NCBI GenBank assembly: GCA_002457055.1
Contig: NTKT01000014.1
Location: forward strand, 1-62,814
Reading direction: 5' to 3'
DNA: 62,814 bases
From: Rhodobacteraceae bacterium MED-G08
Lineage (GTDB): Bacteria; Pseudomonadota; Alphaproteobacteria; Rhodobacterales; Rhodobacteraceae
Shown: piece after piece, positions 26,289 to 36,388 of the stretch
Numbering within the stretch: the stretch's first letter is position 1
Layout: every line of letters starts with the position of its first letter
Translations under genes and position numbers: made by a program
Notes under the pieces: generated by a model
What the model was told of the DNA's origin: nothing
Databases searched by the model: none
Seen by the model: only the letters and a program-made list of their open reading frames with translations

Positions 26289-27071
26289 ATGCCATTTGAA
26301 AAAATCCCTAACAATAAATTATCTTTATTCGTCGTTAACCAGATAGAACAGATGATACTAAGAGGTATTCTTAGTCCTGGAACGAGATTGCCAGCCGAAC
26401 GAAATTTGGCCGATAGACTTGGTGTTTCACGCCCCTCTCTAAGAGATGCAATATCGATATTAACAAATAATGGTTTGCTAGAAACCAAAGCTGGATCAGG
26501 GGTTTTTGTTGCAAATGTTTTAGGCAATGCTTTTTCCCCTGCTCTCATGAATTTGTTTAAATCGCATGATGAAGCGGTATTTGATTACATTTCATTTCGT
26601 CGAGATATAGAGGGCATAGCAGCGGAACGTGCTGCAAAACAAGCTTCAGAGGCAGATCTTGATGTTATAAAAAGGATTTTTGAGAAAATGGTGACTGCGC
26701 ATCATAAGCGCGACAATTCTAGACAAGAATCCAGTTTAGATGCTGAGTTCCATCTTTCTATAATTGAAGCTAGCCATAATGTTGTAATGCTACATATGAT
26801 GCGTTCCATGTATGATCTTTTAAAGGAAGGTGTATTCTACAATCGACAGGCGCTTTTTGTGAACAAATCCAACCGCCAAATACTTCTCGAACAACATGAA
26901 AAAATCCTAATCAATTTAGTTAGAAGAGACGCACGTGCATCTCGCATCTCAGCTGAGGCACATTTGGATTTTATTAGTAAAACTTTACAAGAAAATATAA
27001 TTGCTGAAAAACACGAAAAATTTGCACAAAAACGTTTAGAAATTGAAATTTTGCAAAAAAATAATTCGTAA
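26289..27071 (+). CDS. GntR family transcriptional regulator, FadR/PdhR subgroup
   Basis: 260 residues. The N-terminal winged helix covers about 9-76 (PGTRLPAERNLADRLGVSRPSLRDAI). It is followed by an all-helical FCD effector domain whose metal-binding acidic and histidine residues are visible in DAEFHLSIIE, QHEKI and AEAHLDFI. Members typically sense a small carboxylate. It is convergent with the alpha/beta hydrolase gene, five bases apart, and its target is not evident; the nearby succinate-semialdehyde dehydrogenase is one option. It resembles PdhR but cannot be named. Confidence 0.9.
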   Translation: MPFEKIPNNKLSLFVVNQIEQMILRGILSPGTRLPAERNLADRLGVSRPSLRDAISILTNNGLLETKAGSGVFVANVLGNAFSPALMNLFKSHDEAVFDYISFRRDIEGIAAERAAKQASEADLDVIKRIFEKMVTAHHKRDNSRQESSLDAEFHLSIIEASHNVVMLHMMRSMYDLLKEGVFYNRQALFVNKSNRQILLEQHEKILINLVRRDARASRISAEAHLDFISKTLQENIIAEKHEKFAQKRLEIEILQKNNS

Positions 27072-27076
27072 TAAGG

Positions 27077-27883
27077 TTAGACTTTTTGGAATAAATACTT
27101 ACACAAATCCGATTTTGGATTTAAAAGCTGATCGATTATATCGAAATGATGAGCATGAGGCTGAATATTTAACCCACATTGCCATTTTTTTGAAAGTATT
27201 TCCGCTTGATGTAAGAAGGCTGGGCGCTCGTGTTCACCAACCCAAACCCTTGTGTTTACTGCAAGTGGTTTATAACAGACAGGGCTTTCAGAAATTGCAG
27301 ACTCCAGTGAGAGATTTAAATCTGAATTCAAATCCGTAAAAATTAATGGTTGTAAATCAGCAAGTGGCGAAATTGGTACAACACGCTTCAGACGATCAGA
27401 AACGTTTTTTGGCAACACCCCCTCACATAACATTCTTAATACAAGATGCCCACCAGCTGAGTGGCCTGCGAGCACTATCGGACCCTCGCTCACTCTTTTA
27501 GATAGAAAGGTAATACATCGCGCTATATCTTCAGTAATTTGAGCGATGCTTACCTCTGGACATAATCTATAGCTTGGTATTACCGAGGCAAATCCGTTCT
27601 CCACAGCACCTAAAGATAGGTGTGACCAGCTCGACTTATCAAAAGCTCTCCAATAACCGCCATGTATGAAAACAAAAAGGCCAACAGTTCTTATTTTTGG
27701 ATAAAAAATATCCATTTTTTCTCGTTCTGAAGCGCCATATCGAATATCTAATTCTACATTGGAAAGAAGAGCTTTATTGTTTCTAAAATTAGTCGCTTTT
27801 ACCTGCCATTTTCCTGGGAAACTTTTTGCATCAGCTATATACTTCGCGTTTGCATAATCGTCGCTTAAGTCAACTTCCGACAA
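27077..27883 (-). CDS. Alpha/beta hydrolase, kynurenine-formamidase-like
   Basis: 268 residues from a TTG at 27883 with AGGAAG six bases upstream; a TTG ten codons earlier has poorer spacing. The oxyanion motif is HGGYW (74-78), typical of arylformamidase-like hydrolases. Nucleophile Ser142 is in GHSAGG, the acid is probably Glu219 (HERPAF), and the base is His246 in HHFDI. The enzyme is cytoplasmic. The substrate could be N-formylkynurenine or another ester or amide; no tryptophan-pathway gene is adjacent, so kynB is not claimed. It diverges from gabD. Confidence 0.88.
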   Translation of the reverse strand: MSEVDLSDDYANAKYIADAKSFPGKWQVKATNFRNNKALLSNVELDIRYGASEREKMDIFYPKIRTVGLFVFIHGGYWRAFDKSSWSHLSLGAVENGFASVIPSYRLCPEVSIAQITEDIARCITFLSKRVSEGPIVLAGHSAGGHLVLRMLCEGVLPKNVSDRLKRVVPISPLADLQPLIFTDLNSDLNLSLESAISESPVCYKPLAVNTRVWVGEHERPAFLHQAEILSKKWQCGLNIQPHAHHFDIIDQLLNPKSDLCKYLFQKV

Positions 27884-27957
27884 TTTTTTCTTCCTATAAT
27901 TAAAAAAAAGCAATACCTGTTATACTGCTGAATATTATATCTACTCGGAGAGAGCCA

Positions 27958-29436
27958 ATGTCTACTAAAACTACAAACCTTTCAAACATGTTACATGACC
28001 CCTCTCTTCTAGAGACAAGGGGATACTTAGCGGGAGATTGGGTTAGTGGAGATAAAAACCAAACCTTCGATGTTATAAACCCAGCAAGAGGAGATACTAT
28101 CGCAAAGGTGGCAAATCTTAGTCGCGAGCAAATCTCGGCAGCCATTGATATTGCATACGAGGCACAAAAAGAGTGGGCCAGTAGAACCGGAAAGGAAAGA
28201 GCAAATATCCTGAGACGTTGGTTTGACCTAATGATGGAAAATTCCGAAGATTTAGCTAAAATTTTAACTGCCGAGCAGGGAAAACCATTGGCTGAAGCAA
28301 ATGGTGAGATAGCTTATGGTGCTTCGTTTATAGAATTTTTTGCAGAAGAAGCTAAGCGAGTTTATGGGGAATTAATCCCAGGGCATCAAAAAGATAAAAG
28401 AATAATGGTTCTTAAACAACCAATTGGCGTGACAGCATCAATTACTCCTTGGAATTTTCCAAATGCAATGATTACAAGGAAAGCAGGACCTGCACTAGCT
28501 GCTGGGTGCGCATTTGTATCCCGTCCAGCTACAGAGACCCCTTTTTCAGCTCTTGCACTGGGTGTCCTTGCTGAAAGGGCAGGACTACCAAAGGGTATTC
28601 TTTCAATTTTACCATCCACTGATGCATCTGGCACAGGTAAAGAATTCTGTGAAAATAAAAAGGTTAGAAAACTCACTTTCACAGGCTCAACGGAGGTGGG
28701 GCGTGTTTTATTGGGCCAAGCGGCCAAAAATGTTTTAAAATGTTCCATGGAGTTAGGTGGTAATGCCCCATTTATTGTCTTTGACGATGCTGACTTGGAT
28801 GATGCAGTTCAAGGTGCAATTATGTGTAAGTTCCGCAATAACGGACAAACATGTGTTTGTGCAAATAGGATATATGTCCAAACTGGGGTGTATAAAGAGT
28901 TTGCAGCAAAGCTAAAGAAGGAAGTTTCTAAGCTAAAAGTAGGAGATGGTTTTGACCCTGAAACTACACTTGGACCATTGATCGGTTTGAATGCAGTTAA
29001 AAAAGTAAATTCACATATAGAAGACGCAATATCGAAAGGCGCTGAGCCTGTTTATTGTAATACTTATAGCGAGGAAGATGGAAACTTTATTAATCCAACA
29101 ATTCTCACGGGTGTAACAAGAAATATGAAAGTAGCTACCGAAGAAACATTTGGACCACTTGCTCCACTTTTTGAGTTTTCAACGGTTGAAGAAGTTATAG
29201 AGTTGGCCAATGATACAATATTTGGGCTTGCTTCATATTTCTACGCGAAAGACTTGAGCCGTGTATATGAGGTAGCTGAAGCGCTGGAATATGGTATTGT
29301 TGGAGTGAATACCGGGATAATCTCAACAGAATTGGCCCCTTTCGGTGGCGTCAAACAGTCAGGGCTAGGTCGAGAAGGAAGTCATTATGGGATAGATGAC
29401 TTCTTAGAAATGAAATATGTTTGTTTAAGTGTTTGA
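27958..29436 (+). CDS. gabD: Succinate-semialdehyde dehydrogenase, NAD(P)+
   Basis: 492 residues of the GabD subgroup of aldehyde dehydrogenases. It oxidises succinic semialdehyde from GABA breakdown to succinate. Catalytic residues are Asn166 (PWNFP), Glu265 (MELGGNAPF) and Cys299 in NNGQTCVCANR; the paired Cys two residues later is a redox-switch feature of the GabD family. The lysine in the usual KPA cofactor motif is Arg189 (SRPATETP), which is unusual. GGAGAG lies at good distance before the ATG. Confidence 0.92.
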   Translation: MSTKTTNLSNMLHDPSLLETRGYLAGDWVSGDKNQTFDVINPARGDTIAKVANLSREQISAAIDIAYEAQKEWASRTGKERANILRRWFDLMMENSEDLAKILTAEQGKPLAEANGEIAYGASFIEFFAEEAKRVYGELIPGHQKDKRIMVLKQPIGVTASITPWNFPNAMITRKAGPALAAGCAFVSRPATETPFSALALGVLAERAGLPKGILSILPSTDASGTGKEFCENKKVRKLTFTGSTEVGRVLLGQAAKNVLKCSMELGGNAPFIVFDDADLDDAVQGAIMCKFRNNGQTCVCANRIYVQTGVYKEFAAKLKKEVSKLKVGDGFDPETTLGPLIGLNAVKKVNSHIEDAISKGAEPVYCNTYSEEDGNFINPTILTGVTRNMKVATEETFGPLAPLFEFSTVEEVIELANDTIFGLASYFYAKDLSRVYEVAEALEYGIVGVNTGIISTELAPFGGVKQSGLGREGSHYGIDDFLEMKYVCLSV

Positions 29437-29498
29437 TTTTCAGATTACGCGGTAGGTTCTGATTGCAGTTCTTCAAATTTCAAAATCTTGGTGAAAAA

Positions 29499-30407
29499 TT
29501 GAGCAAGTCAAACGCGGCCCAAAATATCAACGGCTGGATCATAATAGACAAACCCACAGGAATGACGTCTACCGCGGTAGTAAATAAAATAAAGTGGGCA
29601 TGCAGCGCTAGAAAAGCTGGCCATGCGGGGACTTTAGATCCAAGCGCTACAGGAATTTTAGCAATAGCTTTGGGCGAAGCAACAAAAACAATCCCCTACG
29701 TAACCGAACAAGTTAAATCATATACTTTCGAGGTAAAATGGGGTGAAGCAACAGATTCAGATGACTCGGACGGGAAAATTATACAAACATCTCAGGTGAG
29801 GCCATCTGAACAAGACATAATTGCCATACTCCCTCGTTTTCGCGGGGAAATAAAACAAACTCCACCTTTCTTCTCAGCTGTTAAAATAAATGGGAGGCGA
29901 GCTTATGAACTTGCACGCAGCGGAGAAGACTTTGATATAGAATCACGATCTCTATTTGTTAGTAGCCTTAAATTAGAAAAATATATCAGTGAGAATAGTG
30001 CTATCCTTTCACTAGAGTGTGGTAAAGGCGGCTACGTTCGATCAATCGCCAGAGACCTAGGACTGGAACTAGGTTGTTACGGTCATGTGAAGTGGTTAAG
30101 AAGAATAGCATCAGGATCCTTCAATCTATCAATGGCACATTCGTTAGATACCATATTGAAATTGAATAAAACGTCAGCGGTAAATAATTTTATACTTCCC
30201 GTGGAGTTGGGCTTAAGTACAATAAAACATGGAACATGCACTTCAACGGCGGCTGAAAAAATTAAGAATGGAAACTCAGCGCCCATTTTATGCAAAGGAG
30301 CAAGAACTGGGGACGAAATTTGGGTCAGCTATAGCGAAATCCCAATTGCAATCGGAAAATATGAAGCGGGAGCATTCCTGCCAAAAAAAGTTTTTAATTT
30401 AATATGA
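29499..30407 (+). CDS. truB: tRNA pseudouridine(55) synthase
   Basis: 302 residues from a TTG at 29499, chosen because it places 11 residues before the conserved GW..IDKPTGMTS, as in related Rhodobacterales; an earlier TTG at 29463 would add 12 residues. The catalytic aspartate is Asp47 in AGHAGTLDPSATG. It converts U55 of the T-loop in tRNA to pseudouridine. The KxxxYTFEV and KGGYVRSI motifs and a C-terminal PUA-like part follow. It starts the truB, DUF1643, rpsO, pnp block. Confidence 0.95.
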   Translation: MSKSNAAQNINGWIIIDKPTGMTSTAVVNKIKWACSARKAGHAGTLDPSATGILAIALGEATKTIPYVTEQVKSYTFEVKWGEATDSDDSDGKIIQTSQVRPSEQDIIAILPRFRGEIKQTPPFFSAVKINGRRAYELARSGEDFDIESRSLFVSSLKLEKYISENSAILSLECGKGGYVRSIARDLGLELGCYGHVKWLRRIASGSFNLSMAHSLDTILKLNKTSAVNNFILPVELGLSTIKHGTCTSTAAEKIKNGNSAPILCKGARTGDEIWVSYSEIPIAIGKYEAGAFLPKKVFNLI

Positions 30408-30417
30408 ATCAAGCTTG

Positions 30418-30942
30418 ATGATCACAAAAAAATTTCTCAAGGGTGATGCTATTTCAGAAGCTACATATTCGAAGTGTGAGAAGTACAGGTATTACCTTTC
30501 AAGAGACTGGGACGACACAAAAAAAAGAGTGCATTTTATAATGCTTAATCCATCTACTGCGACGGAGTCTCAAAATGACCCTACTGTGGAAAGATGCGAA
30601 CGCCGTGCACGGTCACTCGGATATGGCGCATTTTCTGTTACTAATATTTTTGCCTGGCGAGAAACAGACCCAAGAAAAATGGAAAAGGTCAGTGATCCAG
30701 TAGGGCCTAAAAATGATAGTATAATTCTGAAAACATGCTTAAATTCAGACCTCAATATTGCGGCATGGGGTACCCATGGAAGTCATCGTGATAGAGGGGT
30801 AGTCGTAAAAAAAATATTCCTTGAGGCAAAGTTACAAATATTCAGCTTAGGAATCACAAAGCTAGGATATCCTAAGCATCCACTTTACCTTAGTTATAAA
30901 GTAAAACCACAGTTATGGCTAAACGGTGGTATGAATGTCTAA
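30418..30942 (+). CDS. DUF1643 domain-containing protein
   Basis: About 174 residues from the ATG at 30418 (a TTG directly before it is in frame). Family landmarks: YRYYLSRDWD, IMLNPSTA (about 42-49), NDPTVERCERRA, TNIFAWRETDP and a late AWGTHG. DUF1643 has no proven biochemical role. It lies 10 bases after truB and 166 before rpsO. Confidence 0.88.
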   Translation: MITKKFLKGDAISEATYSKCEKYRYYLSRDWDDTKKRVHFIMLNPSTATESQNDPTVERCERRARSLGYGAFSVTNIFAWRETDPRKMEKVSDPVGPKNDSIILKTCLNSDLNIAAWGTHGSHRDRGVVVKKIFLEAKLQIFSLGITKLGYPKHPLYLSYKVKPQLWLNGGMNV

Positions 30943-31060
30943 GTTTTTCAGCTTTATGTTTCTCGATCCTAGCATTTTTATTATGGAATTAAAGCACTTC
31001 ACTTTCTGGAAAGATTAAAATAGATACCACCATTGAAGTGATTCATAATTAGTAACGGTC

Positions 31061-31089
31061 TTGCTGGACGACATCCTGGCTTGTACCAT
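31061..31089 (+). promoter_or_regulatory. Possible promoter for rpsO
   Basis: TTGCTG (31061-31066) and TACCAT (31084-31089) are separated by 17 bases, a plausible housekeeping -35/-10 pair. Transcription would begin around 31096, inside the ribosome site of rpsO, giving an unusually short leader. That makes the call weak. Confidence 0.3.
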
Positions 31090-31108
31090 AAAATAAGAGG
31101 ATAGTGCG

Positions 31109-31378
31109 TTGTCGATTACAGCAGAAGAGAAAGCTAAAGTTTTAAAAGAGTTTGCAACAAAAGAAGGAGACACTGGATCTCCTGAAGTCCAAGTTGCAAT
31201 TCTTACATCGAGAATTAATACATTAACTGAGCATTTTAAAATGCATAAAAAAGATAACCATTCCCGTAGAGGGTTATTGAAAATGGTAGCTCAGAGACGA
31301 AAGCTTCTTGATTTTTTAAAGAATAAAGAAGAACAGCGATACAAAGATCTTATTGGTCGCCTTAGTATCCGAAGATAA
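31109..31378 (+). CDS. rpsO: 30S ribosomal protein S15
   Basis: 89 residues, the exact usual length, with [17 protein letters not shown] and [25 protein letters not shown] that contact 16S rRNA. The start codon is TTG, unusual for a ribosomal protein, but AAGAGGA at 31095-31101 and the conserved N-terminus SITAEEK require it. It is followed by pnp as in many bacteria, with a 215-base structured leader between. Confidence 0.98.
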   Translation: MSITAEEKAKVLKEFATKEGDTGSPEVQVAILTSRINTLTEHFKMHKKDNHSRRGLLKMVAQRRKLLDFLKNKEEQRYKDLIGRLSIRR

Positions 31379-31510
31379 AATCAACTTATTATATGAAGCC
31401 TCCAAAATATACTTTGACGGCGGGTTAAAGTGCTTTGATTAGTTCGCTTTCGTCGCTTTTAATTCTTTTCATCGTGATATATACGCGCGTTATGCAAATA
31501 CCGGGCTAGT

Positions 31511-31587
31511 GACCGTGGTTTGGTATGAACAAATTGGTCAGGGGGAATACGCCCCCTATTGGAATGGCTGTAAAGCCTTATTAGGAT
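31511..31587 (+). promoter_or_regulatory. Structured 5' leader of pnp
   Basis: Three consecutive hairpins precede pnp. The first is imperfect, between GACC (31511) and GGTC (ending 31539). The second is GGGGG/CCCCC (31541-31545 with 31552-31556) around AATACG. The third is GGCT/AGCC (31566-31569 with 31574-31577) around a GTAA tetraloop. AGGAT (31583) then serves ATG 31594. In E. coli the pnp leader is cut by RNase III and PNPase represses its own translation through it. A similar role here is inference. Confidence 0.5.
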
Positions 31588-31593
31588 ATGTAG

Positions 31594-33726
31594 ATGTTTG
31601 ATGTAACAAAAAAATCAATAGAATGGGGTGAGGAAACCCTCACATTAGAAACTGGAAAAGTAGCTCGGCAAGCTGACGGTACTGTCATTGCGACACTTGG
31701 TGAAACTTCAGTAATGGCGAATGTAACATTCGCAAAAGAAATGAAAGAAGGACAGGACTTCTTCCCACTAACTGTCCATTACCAGGAAAAATATTACGCT
31801 GCTGGTAAAATACCTGGTGGGTTTTTTAAACGAGAGGCACGACCTTCAGAGGCTGAAACATTAACAGCAAGATTAATTGACCGCCCAATAAGGCCCCTTT
31901 TTGTAGAGGGTTTTAAGCATGAAGTTTTGGTAATGTGCACTGTACTTTCGCACGATTTAGTCAACTCACCAGACGTAGTAGCTATGATAGCAGCATCCGC
32001 GGCGCTTACGCTTTCTGGCGTGCCATTTATGGGGCCAATAGCTGCTGCTCGGGTTGGTTTTGAAAATGGTGATTATATCCTGAACCCGACGGTAGATGAT
32101 ATGCAAGGGCTCAGAAATAATCCAGACCAACGCTTGGATTTGGTCGTCGCAGGAACCAAGGATGCTGTGATGATGGTAGAGTCTGAAGCATATGAATTAT
32201 CTGAAGATGAAATGCTCGGGGCTGTGACTTTTGCTCATCAGCAAATACAACCTGTAATCGATCTGATAATTGAAGTCGCAGAAGCCTGTGCAAAAGAACC
32301 ATTCAATTTTAAAGCTCCAGATTTTACAAAACTGCTGAACAATGTCAAAAAGATTGGTGAGAAAAAAATGCGCTCTGCATTTGCAATAACTGACAAACAA
32401 GAGCGGCAAGCTTCTGTAAACGAAACGCGCGAATATATAAAAACAAAATTATCAGAAGAAGAGTTAGAAGATCCTAACCTTGGGTCAGCAATGAAAAAAC
32501 TTGAAGCTGGTATACTAAGAGGCGATGTAGTTAAAGGTGGCAAAAGAATAGACGGCAGATCAACTACTGATATCCGCCAAATAATTTCTGAAACGGGCCT
32601 CCTGCCAAGAACGCATGGTTCTGCCTTATTCACTCGCGGTGAAACTCAAGCGCTCGTAGTAACCACGCTTGGTACAGGCGACGATGAGCAAATTATAGAT
32701 GCATTGCATGGTAATTTTAGATCAAATTTCTTGCTGCATTATAATTTTCCCCCTTACTCTGTTGGAGAAGTTGGGAGAGTTGGTGCAACTGGTAGAAGAG
32801 AGATTGGTCATGGAAAGTTAGCATGGCGAGCACTACAAGCAGTATTACCAGCAGCAACCGATTTTCCTTATACGATACGTGTTGTCTCAGAAATTACTGA
32901 GTCCAATGGATCATCTTCTATGGCTTCTGTCTGTGGAGGCTCACTAGCGATGATGGATGCTGGGGTACCATTAAAAAGTCCGGTTGCTGGAGTAGCTATG
33001 GGTTTAATTCTCGAAGAAGACGGTTCCTATGCCGTTTTAACCGATATTCTCGGTGATGAAGATCACCTTGGAGATATGGACTTCAAAGTAGCAGGTACAG
33101 AAAATGGAATAACCTCTCTTCAGATGGACATCAAGGTTGCAGGCATAACACCGGAAATTATGAAGCAAGCTCTATCTCAAGCTAAAGATGGGCGCATGCA
33201 TATACTTCAAGAAATGTCCAAAGCAATTTCTGAAGCTGGGGAGTTTAGTGTTCACGCGCCACGAATTGAGACTATGAAAGTTGCAACCGATAAAATTCGA
33301 GAGGTAATTGGATCGGGTGGTAAAGTTATTCGCGAAATAGTGGAAACATCTGGAGCCAAAGTAGATATCAGTGATGATGGAACAATTAAAATTGCTTCTC
33401 CAGACGGTGCATCGATTCAAAAAGCATATGATATGATTTATTCTATCGTCGCAGAACCAGAAGTCGGTAGCATATACACTGGAACGGTTGTAAAGCTGGT
33501 TGATTTTGGGGCATTCGTAAACTTTTTTGGTAAGCGAGATGGTCTAGTGCACGTGAGCCAAATTGAAAACCGCCGGCTTAACCATCCATCTGATGTATTG
33601 AAAGAGGGCCAAGAAGTTAAAGTTAAACTGATGGGCTTTGATGATAGGGGTAAAGTGCGATTATCAATGAAGGTTGTAGATCAAGACACTGGTGAAGAAA
33701 TAGTTGAAGATAAAAAGGAAAGCTAA
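31594..33726 (+). CDS. pnp: Polyribonucleotide nucleotidyltransferase (PNPase)
   Basis: 710 residues. It is a 3'-to-5' phosphorolytic exoribonuclease of mRNA decay. Order: first RNase PH domain ([21 protein letters not shown] split across about 50-72), helical linker, second RNase PH domain with the catalytic core ([40 protein letters not shown]), KH domain ([12 protein letters not shown]) and S1 domain ([18 protein letters not shown]). The C-terminal tail is acidic. A weak terminator follows. Confidence 0.98.
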   Translation: MFDVTKKSIEWGEETLTLETGKVARQADGTVIATLGETSVMANVTFAKEMKEGQDFFPLTVHYQEKYYAAGKIPGGFFKREARPSEAETLTARLIDRPIRPLFVEGFKHEVLVMCTVLSHDLVNSPDVVAMIAASAALTLSGVPFMGPIAAARVGFENGDYILNPTVDDMQGLRNNPDQRLDLVVAGTKDAVMMVESEAYELSEDEMLGAVTFAHQQIQPVIDLIIEVAEACAKEPFNFKAPDFTKLLNNVKKIGEKKMRSAFAITDKQERQASVNETREYIKTKLSEEELEDPNLGSAMKKLEAGILRGDVVKGGKRIDGRSTTDIRQIISETGLLPRTHGSALFTRGETQALVVTTLGTGDDEQIIDALHGNFRSNFLLHYNFPPYSVGEVGRVGATGRREIGHGKLAWRALQAVLPAATDFPYTIRVVSEITESNGSSSMASVCGGSLAMMDAGVPLKSPVAGVAMGLILEEDGSYAVLTDILGDEDHLGDMDFKVAGTENGITSLQMDIKVAGITPEIMKQALSQAKDGRMHILQEMSKAISEAGEFSVHAPRIETMKVATDKIREVIGSGGKVIREIVETSGAKVDISDDGTIKIASPDGASIQKAYDMIYSIVAEPEVGSIYTGTVVKLVDFGAFVNFFGKRDGLVHVSQIENRRLNHPSDVLKEGQEVKVKLMGFDDRGKVRLSMKVVDQDTGEEIVEDKKES

Positions 33727-33741
33727 GCATTACTATGGAGG

Positions 33742-33768
33742 ACGCCATTTTAAAGTGGCGTTCTCTTT
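33742..33768 (+). terminator. Weak rho-independent terminator after pnp
   Basis: ACGCCA (33742-33747) pairs with TGGCGT (33756-33761) around an 8-base loop, followed by the pyrimidine run TTCTCTTT. The stem is short and the T tract interrupted, so termination may be partial. Confidence 0.5.
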
Positions 33769-33883
33769 ACTATTATTCGTTTCGTAACGAATTAATTTGT
33801 TTTCTTAAAGTAGCTAATACCACGCCCCAAGTTTTTCTGTTTTCTTTTGGACCAAGTATTTCAGCACCTCTCCTTCAACAACA

Positions 33884-36388
33884 TCATCCGTTGCGAAGCT
33901 TTTCATTTTTTGGATCGTAAGGACTATCAGAAGTTACAACAGCATCCCACAAAGCATTCTGAATTTTAACTTTCAACTTTGTTCCTTCAATTGCGTAACT
34001 TGGCTTTACATAACCCATACCTATTGATTTTTCAAAAACAACCGAATAACCACCAGATGTTAATCTGCCAACTCTTTCAGTTCCGTCTTCAGTATAGAGC
34101 GCTTCTCGACCCCATGGATCTGCATCCACTGGGCCATCTATAAGAAAAGTAACACATTTTGACCTTATGCCTATTTTTTCCATTTGCATCTTACCATTAA
34201 AGTCTTTTGACATATCCACAAAGCGCGGAAGATCTGCCTCGAGCGGCGTAGCATCCCTGCCCAATTCAGTGCCAAATGCCCGATATGATTTTTCCTGTCG
34301 CAACCAATTTTGAGCTCTAGCTCCGACCCATTTCAACTCATATTTCGCTCCAGCACTCTTTAGTAAGTCAAAAAGGTAATTTTGCATTTCGATTGGATGA
34401 TGCAATTCCCAACCTAATTCACCAGTGTAAGAGACTCGGATTGCATTAATTGGACACATTGCTAATTCAACTCTTTTAAAACTAAGCCAAGGAAACCGGG
34501 CATTTGATAAAGCAGTATCTTGGTCTTCGTCCCTAATAAGTTGGGATAAGAAATCACGAGATTTAGGCCCTGCTACAGCGAAAACACCCCATTGCGATGT
34601 TACATCCTGTATTTCAATATACCCAAATTCAGGACATTTATCTTCAGCACTCTTTATTAGGAAATCAGCATCATAGTCCGTCCAAGCACCAGCTGAAACA
34701 AGGTAAAATTCATCTTGCTTCAACCTAACTATTGTGTATTCCGTTCTTGTTGTTCCGGCATCTGTCAAAGCATATGTTAAATTAATACGGCCGACGTTTG
34801 GCAGTTTGTTACAAGTAAACCAATCCAAAAACCCCGATGCTCCCGGACCTTTTACAATGTGCTTTGTAAAAGCTGTAGCATCAATTATTCCCACGCCATT
34901 TCTGATTGCTTTTGCCTCAGCAAGTGCATATTTCCACCAGTTTCCCCTTCGAAAGCTTCTTGACTGAAGGTCAAAGTTTTCATCAGCACCAACAGGCCCA
35001 AAATAATTCGGACGTTCCCAACCATTCACCTGACCGAATTGTGCTCCTAGTTTTTTCTGCCGATCATACGCAGGAGCAGTCCTTAATGGCCTACATGCTT
35101 CTCTTTCCTCATCAGGATGGTGCAAAATATAAACATGCTCATAGCATTCTTCATTCTTTCTTGCAGCATACTCAGTGGTCATCCACTTCCCGTACCGCTT
35201 AGGGTCTAATGAAGCCATGTCGATTTCAGCCTCACCCTCAATCATCATCTGTGCTAAATAATAGCCGGTTCCACCAGCCGCCGTGATACCAAAACTAAAG
35301 CCTTCAGCGAGCCAAAGGTTTCGCAAACCGGGCGCTGGACCAACAAGAGGGTTCCCATCGGGTGTGTAGCAGATCGGACCATTAAAATCATCCTTTAGGC
35401 CTACCTCTTCAGTAGAAGGTATTCTATGGATCATTGATAAATATTCTTGCTCAATGCGATCTAAATCTAGAGGGAATAGATCAGCTCTAAAACTATCTGG
35501 CACCCCATACTCAAATCTAGCAGGTGCATTTTTTTCATATGGCCCAAGTATCCAGCCACCTCGCTCTTCACGTACATACCATTTGGCGTCTGCATCCCTC
35601 AAAACTGGGTGTTCCGAATTACCTAACTCCCTAAATTTAACTAATTCTTTATCTGGCTCAGTAACGATAAATTGATGCTCAACTGGTATCGCTGGAATTT
35701 TAATTCCTAATAAAGCTGCAGTCCTTTGTGCATGATTGCCTGTTGCAGTAACTACATGCTCAGCAGTAATTGTAATTTTTTCATTGCTTTGGACTAAATT
35801 ACCGCCCTTTTCCACCATTTTACTACAAATTATCTCCCACTCAGACCCCGTCCAATGATAAGAGTCAACCTGTAGTTTGCGCTCTATAAATACACCTCTT
35901 TGGCGAGCACCTTTTGCCATGGCCATAGTAACGTCCGCAGGGTTTATATAACCATCTGTTGGATGATAAATAGCCCCAACTAAATCTTCTGTACGGACTA
36001 AGGGCCAGCGATCCTTGATTTGGTTTGGCGTCATCCATTCAAATGGCACACCACAAGTTTCAGCTGTAGAAGCATATAACATATACTCGTCCATTCTATG
36101 CTGACTTTGAGCCATGCGGAGATTTCCAACCACTGAAAAACCTGCATTCAACCCAGTTTCGGCTTCAAGCGTTTTATAAAATTCGACGGAATATTGATGA
36201 ATATGCGTTGTTGCATAGGACATATTGAATAAAGGAAGGAGCCCTGCGGCATGCCATGTTGAGCCAGATGTCAATTCGTCCCGCTCTAATAGCATGACAT
36301 CATTCCAGCCCCCTCTAGCTAGATGATAGGCAATAGATGTTCCGACAGCACCACCACCAACTACAACTGCTTTAACATTGGTTTTCAT
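33884..36388 (-). CDS. FAD-dependent dimethylglycine/sarcosine dehydrogenase with GcvT-like domain
   Basis: 834 residues in two parts. Residues 1-400 form a DAO-type FAD domain with dinucleotide motif VVVGGGAVGTSIAYHL and His46 in GSTWHAAGL, where mitochondrial dimethylglycine and sarcosine dehydrogenases attach FAD covalently. The C-terminal half is a GcvT/aminomethyltransferase fold that passes the released one-carbon unit to tetrahydrofolate. The reaction demethylates dimethylglycine or sarcosine, late steps of glycine betaine and choline breakdown. Which substrate is used cannot be decided. It stands alone, without betaine transport genes nearby. Confidence 0.88.
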   Translation of the reverse strand: MKTNVKAVVVGGGAVGTSIAYHLARGGWNDVMLLERDELTSGSTWHAAGLLPLFNMSYATTHIHQYSVEFYKTLEAETGLNAGFSVVGNLRMAQSQHRMDEYMLYASTAETCGVPFEWMTPNQIKDRWPLVRTEDLVGAIYHPTDGYINPADVTMAMAKGARQRGVFIERKLQVDSYHWTGSEWEIICSKMVEKGGNLVQSNEKITITAEHVVTATGNHAQRTAALLGIKIPAIPVEHQFIVTEPDKELVKFRELGNSEHPVLRDADAKWYVREERGGWILGPYEKNAPARFEYGVPDSFRADLFPLDLDRIEQEYLSMIHRIPSTEEVGLKDDFNGPICYTPDGNPLVGPAPGLRNLWLAEGFSFGITAAGGTGYYLAQMMIEGEAEIDMASLDPKRYGKWMTTEYAARKNEECYEHVYILHHPDEEREACRPLRTAPAYDRQKKLGAQFGQVNGWERPNYFGPVGADENFDLQSRSFRRGNWWKYALAEAKAIRNGVGIIDATAFTKHIVKGPGASGFLDWFTCNKLPNVGRINLTYALTDAGTTRTEYTIVRLKQDEFYLVSAGAWTDYDADFLIKSAEDKCPEFGYIEIQDVTSQWGVFAVAGPKSRDFLSQLIRDEDQDTALSNARFPWLSFKRVELAMCPINAIRVSYTGELGWELHHPIEMQNYLFDLLKSAGAKYELKWVGARAQNWLRQEKSYRAFGTELGRDATPLEADLPRFVDMSKDFNGKMQMEKIGIRSKCVTFLIDGPVDADPWGREALYTEDGTERVGRLTSGGYSVVFEKSIGMGYVKPSYAIEGTKLKVKIQNALWDAVVTSDSPYDPKNEKLRNG

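Noticed and set aside
33735-33920. 61-codon frame after pnp
   Set aside because: It begins inside the weak terminator, overlaps the dehydrogenase 3' end and shows no recognisable protein features.
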